DNA of 64,000 nt from an uncultured Erythrobacter sp. (GCA_947488085.1 CANKYI010000001.1:2365928-2429927), one strand, 5' to 3'; counted from the first letter of the stretch, positions 28,189 to 37,555 are shown. The notes: generated by a model not told the origin, from the letters alone. Translations and numbers: made by a program.

Positions 28189-28223
28189 CACACACGATTC
28201 AACTGAATGTGCAAACACACACT

Positions 28224-29627
28224 CTAGTAGGCGTTATCGTGCCTCAACACTGCAACCGTTTTGAGAACAATCTCCACATCACGCCGCAACGACCAACCTG
28301 ATATGTACTCAAGGTCGGATTTGAGCCGGTCAGTCAGGTCCTTCTCTTGCTCGGTAGCACCACGATGGCCGCGCACTTGAGCAAGTCCGGTAAGACCCGG
28401 CTTCAAGCAGTGACGACGCCAATATTGCGCATCAACCTCCCAAAACAGCTTACTGTTCGCTCGGCTGCCCAGTGCATGGGGACGCGGCCCGACAATCGAC
28501 ATATCACCGCGGAGAACGTTGATGATCTGCGGGAGCTCATCGATGCTGGTGCGGCGGATAAAGGCACCAACCTTGGTGATCCGGTCGTCCTCGCGACCAG
28601 TCGAACGGGCACCATCGGCGTCGTTGAGTTCAACCCGCATTGAACGGAATTTGAGCATGTTGAAGAACTGATTACCCCGACCCAGCCGCCGCTGAACAAA
28701 CAGAATCGGACCGCCATCTTCAAGCTTGATCCGAAATGCAATGAACAACAGCACCGGCGAGAGCGCTGCCAATGCAGCGCCAGCTACAATGATATCAAAC
28801 AACCGCTTGGAAATGCGCGAACGCAGAGCCAAAGGGCCGGTTGAAACCACCAAAGTTGTGCGTTCTTGCCCGTCATAGCGGTGAATGCCCGTCGCACCCA
28901 AGAGGTGCAGTGGCTCGCTTACAATCTCGCCATAGACACCCGTGGATTTGAGCAGGAATGCCCAAGCCTCGCGCCGCTCATGCGGGCAACTGACCACGAC
29001 CTTGTCCTGATTTTGCAGCATTCTTCCCAACCGGTCGAGCATGAAAGGATCATGGCTTGTCGGGTCAAGTTCATATTCAGCCGCCGAAATCGTATCAGCC
29101 TTGGTATGGACAAATCCTGGACCACCGTCGTCAATAATCAGCCTGTTTAACGTCCGCCCAGCCCAAAATTTTTCAATTATGATCGGGACCAAACGGCGCA
29201 ATGCAACCAACGCAATAGCAGAAAGAATGAGGCCGAGTGTCACCGAAACACGCGAAAACTGCGCGTTGGATTTTGTATAGAATGCAACAAAGTTCAGAAG
29301 CGCCGCGGAAAGCAACAGCGCGATCAACGCTTGGCGCGCGGCGAAAACCCAGTTTGTCAGTGCTTCGCCGCTATAGGTCTTGTTGTAGAGCGCGATGGTA
29401 AAGAACACCGGCAGCATCGTTTGTACCGCTACCAGATTTCGCTGATACAGCCACACTCCCTCATAGATCGCACCAGCAGATACGAAGGCGATATGCAGCA
29501 GCGCCGCATCAAGCAGTAGTAAAAGCGCATATGTCCGCAAGCGCCTCCGCTCTAGCGACGGTGCAATTGGGTGATCAATCTGTTCAGGTCTGGCCGCTTT
29601 AAGCGGCACCCCGGTGACTTTGTTCAT
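28224..29627 (-). CDS. polyprenyl glycosylphosphotransferase (sugar transferase)
   Basis: Inner membrane enzyme of 467 aa that starts exopolysaccharide repeat-unit synthesis by moving a hexose-1-phosphate to undecaprenyl phosphate. Four N-terminal membrane helices (about 30-150) and a central Rossmann-like region precede the catalytic bac_transf domain from about 270: SKRLFDIIVAG, the re-entrant hydrophobic segment, FVQRRLGRG, FKFRSM-type MLKFRSMR, TSIDELPQ, GDMSIVGPRP and LKPGLTGLAQV. It resembles the SpsB/GelB type of sphingomonads. I start at 29627, preceded by GGGGGAG; a frame from 29699 adds 24 residues without support. It could start the glycan used by the exosortase-type genes at 10.8-13.8 kb. 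Confidence 0.9.
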   Translation of the reverse strand: MNKVTGVPLKAARPEQIDHPIAPSLERRRLRTYALLLLLDAALLHIAFVSAGAIYEGVWLYQRNLVAVQTMLPVFFTIALYNKTYSGEALTNWVFAARQALIALLLSAALLNFVAFYTKSNAQFSRVSVTLGLILSAIALVALRRLVPIIIEKFWAGRTLNRLIIDDGGPGFVHTKADTISAAEYELDPTSHDPFMLDRLGRMLQNQDKVVVSCPHERREAWAFLLKSTGVYGEIVSEPLHLLGATGIHRYDGQERTTLVVSTGPLALRSRISKRLFDIIVAGAALAALSPVLLFIAFRIKLEDGGPILFVQRRLGRGNQFFNMLKFRSMRVELNDADGARSTGREDDRITKVGAFIRRTSIDELPQIINVLRGDMSIVGPRPHALGSRANSKLFWEVDAQYWRRHCLKPGLTGLAQVRGHRGATEQEKDLTDRLKSDLEYISGWSLRRDVEIVLKTVAVLRHDNAY

Positions 29628-29744
29628 GCTTATTCGCGCTCCCCCAGGAACGCTCCAAGAAGGAGTTGCCTTCGACCCTCGTAATTCTCTTACACACAAT
29701 ATACCGGTTGTTGCGACTGCGAAATGGGATTCTGTCCGAAAATG

Positions 29745-30809
29745 CTACCGTTTCGCGGCAAATCTGGCGATTTGTGTGAGGTCCTGAGCCAGCAGCAGCT
29801 CAGCCGCCTGACTGTTAGCGAGCAGACTACGGTGCAGTGCAACAAGCCGGGGGATTAATCGATCAAGCTTGCTATCCTTGCTCCCGCGCGCTGCTGGCTT
29901 TTGCCATGAGGCAAGCTGTTGGCGAATTTCGCGCTCTTCTTTCCAGAAAATGCCCAGTTGCGCCTTTTCACCGCGGCCGAGGTTATCAAGCGAGCCGCGT
30001 GTACCCAATTTTGCGGCAATCTGCGCCAATTGCGCAGCGCGCCGCTCTAAAGCCAAAAGCAATCCGACTGGATTCAGCCCCAGTTCCTTCATGCGGCGGA
30101 TTTCGCCGGGCAATCGGCCCATTTCCCCGCCCATCACAGCGTTGACGAGTGCGCCAAAGCCATCTTCCTCGGTGGCAGCACCAATTTGAGCGTAATCCTC
30201 AATGGCAACCTGCTTGGGCGCTTGCGGCTCTGCATCCATATACAGCGCCAGCTTATCGACTTCGGACTGCGCCAAGCGCACATCAAGGCCTGCCGCGCGC
30301 GCGATACGCTCTGCTAAATCACCACCCAGCCGCAATCCTGCGCTATCGGCCATGACGCGAACTGATGCGGCAACGCTCATCATATCGGGCGGGTAAAACA
30401 TCGCGACCAAGCCATCGGCGCGCTTTTCCAGCAACTTTGCCGTGCGCGATTTGTCGGTCGCCGCCGTCGCAACCACCAGCACCGGGGCTGCATCCCCGCC
30501 ACCCGCTTCGCCTGTCTCAATCAGAGCCTTGATCGCGTCATGCGCCTCATCGCCCGATGCGCGCACATAAATGTGCCGACTATCGCCAAACAGCGAACCC
30601 GATCGCGCCTCGTCCCCCAGCAACGCTGGATCGCGCCGCAAATCGCCGCCCGACAATTCAATCCGTTCGCCCGCATCAGGCAGCGCTTCGATCACTTTGG
30701 TGGCGGCGGCAGAGGCCCCGGCTTCGTCAGGGCCGCAAAAAAAGAAAATCGACGCATTGGCCGCCGATTTGGGCAAGCCGCGCGCAAATTCAGAATGTTT
30801 GGCCTTCAC
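29745..30809 (-). CDS. holA: DNA polymerase III subunit delta
   Basis: Subunit of the clamp loader that opens the beta sliding clamp. 354 aa, with the HolA pattern: an N-terminal AAA+-like domain without a functional Walker A (IFFFCGPDEAGASAAA), LVVATAATDKSRTAKLL, and a helical C-terminal collar domain (PRLVALHRSLLANS). It begins with GTG at 30809, overlapping the lptE stop by four bases (GTGA). It is the last gene of DUF3576-leuS-lptE-holA, an arrangement common in alphaproteobacteria. Confidence 0.93.
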   Translation of the reverse strand: MKAKHSEFARGLPKSAANASIFFFCGPDEAGASAAATKVIEALPDAGERIELSGGDLRRDPALLGDEARSGSLFGDSRHIYVRASGDEAHDAIKALIETGEAGGGDAAPVLVVATAATDKSRTAKLLEKRADGLVAMFYPPDMMSVAASVRVMADSAGLRLGGDLAERIARAAGLDVRLAQSEVDKLALYMDAEPQAPKQVAIEDYAQIGAATEEDGFGALVNAVMGGEMGRLPGEIRRMKELGLNPVGLLLALERRAAQLAQIAAKLGTRGSLDNLGRGEKAQLGIFWKEEREIRQQLASWQKPAARGSKDSKLDRLIPRLVALHRSLLANSQAAELLLAQDLTQIARFAAKR

Positions 30810-31312
30810 GGATTACCAGCGGCGCGTTCCCGCTCTCGCAGAGTCAGCGCAATGCGCGTTGCCATCCGATCCGCGACGTCTTTGGCGAGGTTTTCCAGTG
30901 CAGTCTGTTCAGCCGCAATGGTCGCATATTCGCTCGACACAACGTCAATCCCGGCATCCGAACCGGCAGTCGCATCAAGCAGGATTTCTCCCGTTGCCAA
31001 ATCGATCAGTTGATAACGCGCGCGCAAGATCCGGCGTTCACGGCTGATCGTGTCGTCGTTCAGAACGCCTAACCCTTCGAGCGCATCATCGAGCCGAACA
31101 TCAAGCCGATAAGACGGCGTAACTTCGCCTGCGACATGCAAACGATCGCGCAAAGCATTGCGCACCAACCAACCATCGCGTCCCGGAATGGCTGGTACAT
31201 CAACCGCCGCGATGCCTTGCGCGACAGCCGAGCTAGAGCCCCCTGCATACATCGGCTGCAATCCGCACCCTGCCAAAACGGCACATGCGATCAAGGCAAT
31301 GAGGCCACGCAT
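30806..31312 (-). CDS. lptE: LPS-assembly lipoprotein LptE
   Basis: A 168-aa outer membrane lipoprotein that plugs the LptD barrel. The lipobox LAGC is at about residues 14-17 and GLQPMYAG follows directly, the typical LptE start of alphaproteobacteria. The rest has the LptE strand-helix pattern (SYRLDVRLDDALEG, RARYQLIDLATGEIL, and a helix at about 130-165). The ATG at 31312 shares one base with the leuS stop (TGATG), and the stop overlaps holA. Context and sequence agree. Confidence 0.92.
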   Translation of the reverse strand: MRGLIALIACAVLAGCGLQPMYAGGSSSAVAQGIAAVDVPAIPGRDGWLVRNALRDRLHVAGEVTPSYRLDVRLDDALEGLGVLNDDTISRERRILRARYQLIDLATGEILLDATAGSDAGIDVVSSEYATIAAEQTALENLAKDVADRMATRIALTLRERERAAGNP

Positions 31313-33819
31313 CACGTAACGATATTCACCAATCTATCCGGCACCACGATCACCTTGCGAATGTCTGCTCCGTCGATCGAACGCTGAACCTTCTCAGAGG
31401 CAAGCGCAAGCGCTTCGATATCCTCTTTGGGCGCGCCTTTGGGTGCAGTAATCGTATCGCGCAGCTTGCCCTTATGCTGGATTGCGATGGTCACTTCGTC
31501 TTCGACCAGCATCGCTGGGTCATGGGCAGGCCATGTGGCGTCGGCAATCAGGGCGCTTTCACCCAGCAATTCGTGCGCCTCTTCAGCCAAATGCGGCATC
31601 ATCGGTGCGATCATGTGCAGAATTGCGCGGATAGCGAAATTGCGGCTCTCACTTGGCATCGCTTTCTCTGCCGCACCAGTGAGTTCATAGATGCGCGCGA
31701 CTGCCTTGTTAAAGCTGAGCGCTTCAATGTCTTCGGCCACAGCAACGATCGCCTGATGCGCTTTGCGAGCGAGAGCTTTGTCTTCGCCTGTGGCACTTGA
31801 GTCGACTTGCCCGAACAGCCGCCAGAGCCGCTGAACAAAACGATAGCAGCCTTCGATCCCAGCTTCCGACCAAGGCAAATCGCGCTCTGGCGGACTATCG
31901 GAAAGCATAAACCAGCGCACTGCGTCTGCGCCGTAATTGGCGATAATATTGTCAGGGTCGACGACGTTCTTCTTCGACTTCGACATTTTGACAACGCGGC
32001 CACGTTCGACCTCTTCGCCGCCGTCGATTGCGAATGCCTTTTCACCCTCAATGCGGACCTCTGCCGGGCTGAGCCAGGGCCCGTCGCCCACGCGATACGT
32101 CTCATGCGTGACCATGCCTTGGGTGAAGAGCGCGGCGAACGGCTCTTTCACATCGAACTTGCCAATAGAGCTGAGCGCGCGGGTCCAGAAACGAGCGTAG
32201 AGCAGATGCAGGATCGCATGCTCGATCCCGCCAATATAGTGCTGCACCGGCATCCACTTGGCGATCTCCGCCGGATCAAACGGTGCGTCCACAGGCTGGG
32301 AGGCAAAGCGCAGGAAATACCACGAGGAATTGGTGAAAGTGTCGAGCGTATCCATTTCGCGTTCCGCCGCTCCGCCGCATTTGGGGCAGGTCGTGCGCTT
32401 CCACGTGGCGTGACGCCCCAACGGATTGCCGGGCGTTTCAAAATCCACATCATCGGGCAGAGTGACGGGAAGTTGATCTTTGGGCACGGGTACGATCCCG
32501 CATGTATCGCAATGGATGAAGGGTATCGGCGTCCCCCAATAACGCTGACGCGAGATGCCCCAATCACGCAGCCGCCAAACGGTAGTGCCTTGACCCCAGC
32601 CGCCTGCTTCGGCGCGTGCTATGACGTCAGCCTTGGCATCCTCAACCGTCTTGCCATCAAGGAAGTCGGAATTGACGATCACGCCGTCTCCGGCTTCCGC
32701 CTCATTGCCCATGGGCGCATCAGCTTCGGACACATCCTTTGCAACGACACGAGTGATAGGCAGCTTATATTTGGTCGCAAATTCAAAGTCGCGCTGGTCA
32801 TGGCCCGGCACGCCCATCACCGCGCCCGTGCCGTAATCCATCAGCACAAAGTTTGCGATGAACAGCGGCATTGCTTCGCCCGTGAAGGGGTGCTTCGCCG
32901 TGATAGGCGTACGGTAGCCGAGCTTTTCTGCGGTCTCTAGCGCCGCAGCTGTGGTGCCACCTTTCTTGCATTCCTCGATAAAGGCGGCGACGTCCGCGTC
33001 GCCCGCTAGCGCCTGCGCAACCGGGTGATCGGCAGCAACCGCGACAAAACTAGAACCGAAAATCGTATCGGGACGGGTGGTGTAGACGGGCAGCTTCTCG
33101 CCGTTTGAAAGCTCAAACGAAAACTCAAGGCCCGACGACTTGCCAATCCAGTTTTCCTGCATCAGCTTGACCTTATCAGGCCAGTCTTTGAGCTCACCCA
33201 GCCCTTCGAGCAATTCATCCGCAAAGTCGGTGATTTTCAAGAACCACTGGTCAAGCTTGCGCTTCTCAACCTCAGCGCCCGAACGCCAGCCCTTGCCATC
33301 AATCACCTGCTCATTGGCGAGCACGGTCATATCGACAGGGTCCCAGTTCACCTCGGAAGAGCGGCGATCGATCAGCCCAGCAGCATACATATCGAGGAAC
33401 AGCGCCTGTTCATGGCCGTAATATTCGGGGTCACAGGTGGCGAATTCGCGGGTCCAATCGAGCGCAAAGCCAATGCGCTTCAATTGCGCTTTCATCGCCT
33501 CGATATTGGAACGGGTCCAGGCGCCGGGATGCACCTTTTTCTCCATCGCCGCGTTTTCCGCGGGCATCCCAAAGGCATCCCAGCCCATCGGGTGCAGAAC
33601 TTCACAACCTTGCATTTTCTTATAGCGCGCCAGCACATCGCCCATCGTGTAATTGCGCACGTGCCCCATATGGATGCGCCCCGATGGATAGGGGAACATC
33701 TCAAGGATGTAGCTCTTCGGCTTATCGCTATTGCTGTCAGCGGTGAAAGTACCCGCTGCATCCCACGCACGCTGCCAGCGTCCGTCGGCGGTAGACGGAT
33801 CGAATCGGTTCTCAGTCAT
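31312..33819 (-). CDS. leuS: leucyl-tRNA synthetase
   Basis: Class I aminoacyl-tRNA synthetase of 835 aa. Signatures: HMGH (residues 50-53, in [13 protein letters not shown]), the zinc domain with CDTCG and CPKCGG, a large CP1 editing domain with TTRPDTIFG (about 240) and the [12 protein letters not shown] region, KMSKSKKN (about 603-610), and the C-terminal anticodon-binding helices. It lies 38 nt after DUF3576 and overlaps lptE by one base. Ordinary housekeeping enzyme; all key motifs present. Confidence 0.98.
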   Translation of the reverse strand: MTENRFDPSTADGRWQRAWDAAGTFTADSNSDKPKSYILEMFPYPSGRIHMGHVRNYTMGDVLARYKKMQGCEVLHPMGWDAFGMPAENAAMEKKVHPGAWTRSNIEAMKAQLKRIGFALDWTREFATCDPEYYGHEQALFLDMYAAGLIDRRSSEVNWDPVDMTVLANEQVIDGKGWRSGAEVEKRKLDQWFLKITDFADELLEGLGELKDWPDKVKLMQENWIGKSSGLEFSFELSNGEKLPVYTTRPDTIFGSSFVAVAADHPVAQALAGDADVAAFIEECKKGGTTAAALETAEKLGYRTPITAKHPFTGEAMPLFIANFVLMDYGTGAVMGVPGHDQRDFEFATKYKLPITRVVAKDVSEADAPMGNEAEAGDGVIVNSDFLDGKTVEDAKADVIARAEAGGWGQGTTVWRLRDWGISRQRYWGTPIPFIHCDTCGIVPVPKDQLPVTLPDDVDFETPGNPLGRHATWKRTTCPKCGGAAEREMDTLDTFTNSSWYFLRFASQPVDAPFDPAEIAKWMPVQHYIGGIEHAILHLLYARFWTRALSSIGKFDVKEPFAALFTQGMVTHETYRVGDGPWLSPAEVRIEGEKAFAIDGGEEVERGRVVKMSKSKKNVVDPDNIIANYGADAVRWFMLSDSPPERDLPWSEAGIEGCYRFVQRLWRLFGQVDSSATGEDKALARKAHQAIVAVAEDIEALSFNKAVARIYELTGAAEKAMPSESRNFAIRAILHMIAPMMPHLAEEAHELLGESALIADATWPAHDPAMLVEDEVTIAIQHKGKLRDTITAPKGAPKEDIEALALASEKVQRSIDGADIRKVIVVPDRLVNIVT

Positions 33820-33857
33820 GTAATGTCGCTAGCGCCTGTGAAAAAAGAAAGCCGAGC

Positions 33858-34310
33858 TTAGCCCGCCACAGCTTTACGCCGCAAATCGCGCGCTTTGGTG
33901 AGGATAATGTCTTCTAGCTTTTGCACGGTCGCCGCCTGAACCGGCGCATCAACCCAATTGCCGCTCTGCGACACCTGTCGATTGGCTGCAACTCGCAGCG
34001 CATCGGCGCGGAGATCCTGATCGAGGATGGTGACAGTTAGCTTTACCCGCTCACCCGGATTGTTAGGATTGGTGTACCAATCGGTCACGATCACTCCACC
34101 GGCGCTGTCCGCAGAAAGCAAAGGCGCAAAACTCACCGTTTCGAGCGCGCCGCGCCAGAGATAGGCATTCACGCCAATCGCGTTAACCTGCGCCGCCTGA
34201 AGCTGTGTCGTGGGGCGGTCATTCCCTCCGCATGCTGCAAGTGTGCCCAGCGCACCTGCCATCAATACGATGCGGGTCGATGTCGAAATTGCCAATTTTG
34301 CGCGTTTCAC
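33858..34310 (-). CDS. DUF3576 lipoprotein
   Basis: A 150-aa putative lipoprotein: basic N-terminus, hydrophobic stretch and lipobox LAAC (about 24-27), then the DUF3576 domain (VNAYLWRGALETVSFAPLLSADSAGGVIVTDWY region, about 47-80). The family always seems to precede leuS in alphaproteobacteria and has no known function; an envelope role is suggested by the lipobox and by lptE in the same operon. It begins with GTG at 34310. AAGGA lies ten bases upstream, in the loop of a 6-bp hairpin. Confidence 0.88.
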   Translation of the reverse strand: MKRAKLAISTSTRIVLMAGALGTLAACGGNDRPTTQLQAAQVNAIGVNAYLWRGALETVSFAPLLSADSAGGVIVTDWYTNPNNPGERVKLTVTILDQDLRADALRVAANRQVSQSGNWVDAPVQAATVQKLEDIILTKARDLRRKAVAG

Positions 34311-34646
34311 TGCGGTAACGTCCTTACTGATATCGTTACAGGCTCTATACCGGGCCTGACCCCGGCGGCAAGCTTGTAGGCACGGTGCATTACCTGTGCT
34401 TGTGAGCGTTTTGGTGCAGGTTTTGCCCTGTATGACGGATTAATTGTCCGAACTCGCCCAAGGATTCTGTGTGCCGCGCGCAACAGGTGCAATGTGAAGC
34501 TAACTGGCACATGTGGAAAAGATTGCAAGAGATGTCGGCGCAGACCTATTATCTCCTGACGAAATTGAGAATATCGAGTCGCACTCAGCACAGGTTAAGA
34601 GACAACCGTGTCGAGTCGATGCGAATTATGAGGGCGAATTAAGGCA
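34311..34646. other. 336-bp divergent intergenic region
   Basis: Separates the DUF3576 and 34647 genes, which point away from each other, so it must hold both promoters. Apart from the small hairpin at 34315-34339 I see no convincing promoter, repeat or RNA gene. A minus-strand frame (34307-34591) crosses it but has no ribosome site or recognisable content. Confidence 0.5.
34315..34339 (-). promoter_or_regulatory. small hairpin around the ribosome site of the DUF3576-leuS operon
   Basis: On the minus strand GTAACG (34339-34334) pairs with CGTTAC (34320-34315) around a 13-nt loop that ends in AAGGA. The GTG start follows four bases after the stem. The layout mirrors that at uppP but the stem is weaker. 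Regulatory meaning is inferred. Confidence 0.3.
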
Positions 34647-35441
34647 ATGGCATACGACCACAGCAAAACAGCGAGAAAGCAGCTTAAGCTGCCGCTGTTC
34701 GGCGTGGCCGCTGCACTGACTCTGGCATTGCCGTCCGCTGGATTGGCAGTGGTTGGCTTGTCATCCAACGAGTCGGCGCAGGACTCTGCCGCTTTCGATC
34801 TATTCACTCCCGCCTCTGTCGACCCGGAATTGGCAGCCCGTGTTGCTGATCGCGCACGCGAACGAGGCATTCGATTTACGCCAGCTGGCACGACGATTAT
34901 TAACAATGATCGCACCGTAACGGTGGCAGTGCGTATCGATGACGAAACTGCACAAGCAATCTCTGTACGTGCAGCGATCAACTCCGCGCCGGGTCAATCT
35001 TCCGGTATCTCGGGACTTCAAGCCAGCCGGTTTAACCTTGGCACAGCGCGCGGCTATCAAAGTTTTGCTCGACCAAAGAGCGATGCGGTATCGCCTGCTG
35101 GTGTGTCACTGCCTGATGCGGTTCGCGACACCGAGCTTAGCAATCTGAGCGTTCCGGATCTGTCCGAATTTGAGCCAGCTCAATCAGTCCGCGAAGACAA
35201 GCCTAGCCGTCTCCAACCCCGGATTGAGCTTGAGGATGAGGCGATTGCTGGCCGTTCGCCAAACACATTTGACGCACGCGGTTCGCAAACTGTTGATGTT
35301 GGCGGTAGCTTCCGTCTGGCACCCAATCTGGATGTCACCGCTGGTGTTCGTTACTCACAAGAGCGCAATCGTCTGGACCAGCTCACCAATTCGGATCAGG
35401 ACAGTCAGGCCGTCTATGTTGGAACGCAAATCCGCTTCTAA
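34647..35441 (+). CDS. exported protein with C-terminal outer-membrane-type strands
   Basis: A 264-aa protein of unknown family. A hydrophobic signal-like segment lies at about 18-38 (LFGVAAALTLALPSAGLA). The middle is polar, probably extended, with Ser/Asp/Pro-rich stretches. The last 55 residues read as three or four amphipathic strands (VDVGGSFRLAPNL, VTAGVRYSQERN, AVYVGTQIRF) ending in Phe, the pattern of an outer membrane barrel C-terminus. So few strands would need oligomerisation, as in trimeric anchors, or would make only a partial barrel. AAGG precedes the ATG at short distance. A terminator follows. Confidence 0.7.
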   Translation: MAYDHSKTARKQLKLPLFGVAAALTLALPSAGLAVVGLSSNESAQDSAAFDLFTPASVDPELAARVADRARERGIRFTPAGTTIINNDRTVTVAVRIDDETAQAISVRAAINSAPGQSSGISGLQASRFNLGTARGYQSFARPKSDAVSPAGVSLPDAVRDTELSNLSVPDLSEFEPAQSVREDKPSRLQPRIELEDEAIAGRSPNTFDARGSQTVDVGGSFRLAPNLDVTAGVRYSQERNRLDQLTNSDQDSQAVYVGTQIRF

Positions 35442-35471
35442 CACGCATTGAACAGATTCGACTCTAAAGAG

Positions 35472-35495
35472 ACCCTGCTTCGGCGGGGTTTTTTG
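35472..35495 (+). terminator. rho-independent terminator after the 34647-35441 gene
   Basis: CCCTGC-ttcg-GCGGGG: six pairs including one T-G wobble around a stable TTCG loop, followed by six T. It is 31 nt after the stop codon and before the phaB promoter region. Confidence 0.85.
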
Positions 35496-35551
35496 TTGCT
35501 TGACGCTACGGCATCTATAGGCTCGGCGGTGAAACACCAAAGGGGAACACC

Positions 35552-36274
35552 ATGAGCCGAGTTGCAATTGTTACTGGAGGAACGCGCGGAATTGGACGTG
35601 CAATTTGTGAGCAATTGCAAGCTGATGGCTTCATCGTCGTCGCCAATTACGGAGGCAATGACGACGCCGCCCGGCATTGTGAGGAATCAAGCGGTATCAA
35701 ATGCTACAAATGGGATGTTGGTGATCATGAAGCGACCATCGCTGGCTGTGCCAAGGTAGAGCAGGAAGTCGGCCCGATTGAAGTCGTGGTCAACAATGCC
35801 GGGATTACGCGAGACGGCACTTTGCACAAGATGAGCTATGATGACTGGCATGACGTCATGCGTGTTAATCTGGGAGGCTGTTTCAACATGTCGAAAGCGT
35901 GCTTCCCGGGCATGCGAGAGCGCAAATGGGGTCGGATCGTCAATATCGGTTCGATCAATGGCCAAGCGGGGCAATATGGTCAGGTGAACTATGCCGCCGC
36001 AAAATCAGGCATTCATGGCTTCACCAAAGCGCTCGCCCAAGAAGGCGCCCGGGCCAACATCACCGTCAATGCCATAGCGCCCGGCTATATCGACACAGAT
36101 ATGGTCGCAGCGGTGCCCGACAATGTGTTGGAGAAAATTGTCGCCGGGATCCCGGTCGGCCGATTGGGGCAGGCCAACGAAATCGCACGCGGCGTTAGCT
36201 TTCTTTGCTCTGAGGAAGCGGGCTTTGTTACCGGCTCCACCATGAGCATCAATGGCGGCCAACATATGTACTGA
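35552..36274 (+). CDS. phaB: acetoacetyl-CoA reductase
   Basis: Short-chain dehydrogenase of 240 aa that reduces acetoacetyl-CoA to (R)-3-hydroxybutyryl-CoA with NADPH for PHB synthesis. Cofactor motif TGGTRGIG (9-16), NNAG (about 87), catalytic Ser-Tyr-Lys in IGSINGQAGQYGQVNYAAAK, and PGYIDTDM. Features such as NYGGNDDAA and the C-terminal INGGQHMY match PhaB more closely than FabG. AAAGGGGAACACC precedes the ATG. It is a lone gene; the phaA and phaC genes are not adjacent. Confidence 0.9.
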   Translation: MSRVAIVTGGTRGIGRAICEQLQADGFIVVANYGGNDDAARHCEESSGIKCYKWDVGDHEATIAGCAKVEQEVGPIEVVVNNAGITRDGTLHKMSYDDWHDVMRVNLGGCFNMSKACFPGMRERKWGRIVNIGSINGQAGQYGQVNYAAAKSGIHGFTKALAQEGARANITVNAIAPGYIDTDMVAAVPDNVLEKIVAGIPVGRLGQANEIARGVSFLCSEEAGFVTGSTMSINGGQHMY

Positions 36275-36386
36275 CGGTCACGCCGCCTCTCATATAACGC
36301 AGGTCAGTCTAGGCGTTTCCTGTCCGTTAACCAATTCGGGTTATCTCGCATTATCCAAGATAATTGCGGCTGGGGGGCCAAACTTC

Positions 36387-37040
36387 GTGGCGACAGATTT
36401 GCAGATGAATGAGGCAGAGAGCGCAGCCAACCGGCGCGATGATCAGCGGGTTGAGCTTGAGCATTACCCCGCCAAGGTGATTTGCCACACCGGCGAGTAT
36501 CTGTGCACATTGCGCGATGTATCCACCCTTGGTGCAGGCCTCAGCTTTCTTCACGCTGTCCCGCCGGAACCACGTATTCTGCTGCAACTGGCCAATGGAC
36601 TGACCTATCCGATTGAACGCGTGTGGATCGGGAAACGTCAGGCGGGCTATCGCTTTGGCTGCGAAGTGACGCTTGAAGAATTCACTCAGTCAGAAAGTGG
36701 CCATGAAGCGCGCGCCATCCACCTCGACATTGCCGCTTGTGCTAAAGTCGGCGATGGCCGCAATGCCAGCATGGTGCGCGTTGAGAACATCTCGTGCGAA
36801 GGGGTACGCTTTCAATGCGAGCATGAATTCGCGCTCAACTGCCTGCTCGGCTTCTCAATTGACGGTCTGGACAAACGGATTGGCCAATTGCGTTGGCGCG
36901 ATGGCAAACAATGCGGAATGCAGTTTCAGCACAGACTGACTGAGCAAGAACTGGCCGATTGCGTATTACAGTTGCAACCGTTTGGCTCGCCCTTTCCCAA
37001 TATGTTGGGTGATATGCTGGCAAACGCACGCGCGGCCTGA
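36387..37040 (+). CDS. protein with two PilZ-like domains
   Basis: A cytoplasmic protein of about 217 aa. The first PilZ-type domain has RRDDQRVEL and DVSTLGAGLSF (about residues 15-50), matching the RxxxR and D/NxSxxG c-di-GMP-binding motifs. The second (about 110-190) retains ENISCEGVRFQ but no clear RxxxR, so it may not bind the nucleotide. I place the start at GTG 36387 (G-rich stretch nine bases upstream); ATG 36405 is the alternative and lacks a ribosome site, and a frame from 36252 overlaps phaB. A c-di-GMP receptor role is inferred; the GAF-EAL enzyme at 23698 could be on the same circuit. Confidence 0.8.
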   Translation: MATDLQMNEAESAANRRDDQRVELEHYPAKVICHTGEYLCTLRDVSTLGAGLSFLHAVPPEPRILLQLANGLTYPIERVWIGKRQAGYRFGCEVTLEEFTQSESGHEARAIHLDIAACAKVGDGRNASMVRVENISCEGVRFQCEHEFALNCLLGFSIDGLDKRIGQLRWRDGKQCGMQFQHRLTEQELADCVLQLQPFGSPFPNMLGDMLANARAA

Positions 37041-37094
37041 TCACAGCTTCGTTGGCGCCTGGCGGCTTGCGATTTGTCAGCTCGCCACCATCTG

Positions 37095-37316
37095 ATGATT
37101 ATGCAGCAAGCGCCGAAACTGAGTGAAGCCGAGACAAGCGCTATTATCGAAATGGCACTGAGCGACCACATCAGCTTTGCCGCGATTGAGCGCGAATATG
37201 GGCTTTCGGAAAAAGGCGTAAAGGCTCTGATGCGCAGCGAGCTCAAAGCGAGCAGTTATCGCACATGGCGCAAACGCGTTCGCACCTTTTCCGACCGGCG
37301 CGAGCACTACAAGTGA
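37095..37316 (+). CDS. DUF2805 (TIGR03643-type) small protein
   Basis: A protein of 73 aa with the pattern LSEAETSAIIEMAL...FAAIEREYGLSEKGVKALMR..LK.SSYRTWRKRV, which I recognise as the DUF2805/TIGR03643 family. The helix-turn-helix-like middle (AIEREYGLSEKGVKALMR) suggests nucleic acid binding, but no function is known. Its stop overlaps the next start (GTGA). ATG 37095 or 37101 could be used. First gene of a tightly overlapping trio. Confidence 0.8.
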   Translation: MIMQQAPKLSEAETSAIIEMALSDHISFAAIEREYGLSEKGVKALMRSELKASSYRTWRKRVRTFSDRREHYK

Positions 37317-37555
37317 CGTACGATCCCGCGCCTTACCATCCGCCGGTCAAACGCTCGGTCCAGATTGCCGGCCACAAAACCTCGATCAGTCTGGAGCCAT
37401 TATTCTGGGACATGCTGCGCGAAGCCGCTGCACGCGAAGACATGCCGATCAATGCGTTGGTGGGGCGCATTGATGCAGAAAGAATCAAAGCGCCTACCCC
37501 ACCCGGACTGGCGAGTGCCATCAGAGTTTGGCTCATTCACAGCGAGATAGCATGA
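37313..37555 (+). CDS. ribbon-helix-helix domain protein
   Basis: An 80-aa protein with the RHH_4-type pattern KRSVQIAGHKTSISLEPLFWDMLREAA...INALVGRID...GLASAIRVWLI. The strand KTSISLE would pair in a dimer and insert into DNA. Starts with GTG at 37313, four-base overlap with DUF2805, and ends in a four-base ATGA overlap with the acetyltransferase gene. It may regulate its own operon. RHH_4 proteins are widespread and mostly uncharacterised in alphaproteobacteria. Confidence 0.85.
   Translation: MTYDPAPYHPPVKRSVQIAGHKTSISLEPLFWDMLREAAAREDMPINALVGRIDAERIKAPTPPGLASAIRVWLIHSEIA

Noticed and set aside
31807..32940. 377-aa plus-strand frame inside leuS
   Set aside because: Antisense to leuS with all leuS motifs intact; no domain signature.
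34307..34591. 94-aa minus-strand frame overlapping the DUF3576 start by GTGA
   Set aside because: The overlap is tempting, but there is no ribosome site, no family resemblance, and it would fill the only promoter region of two divergent genes.
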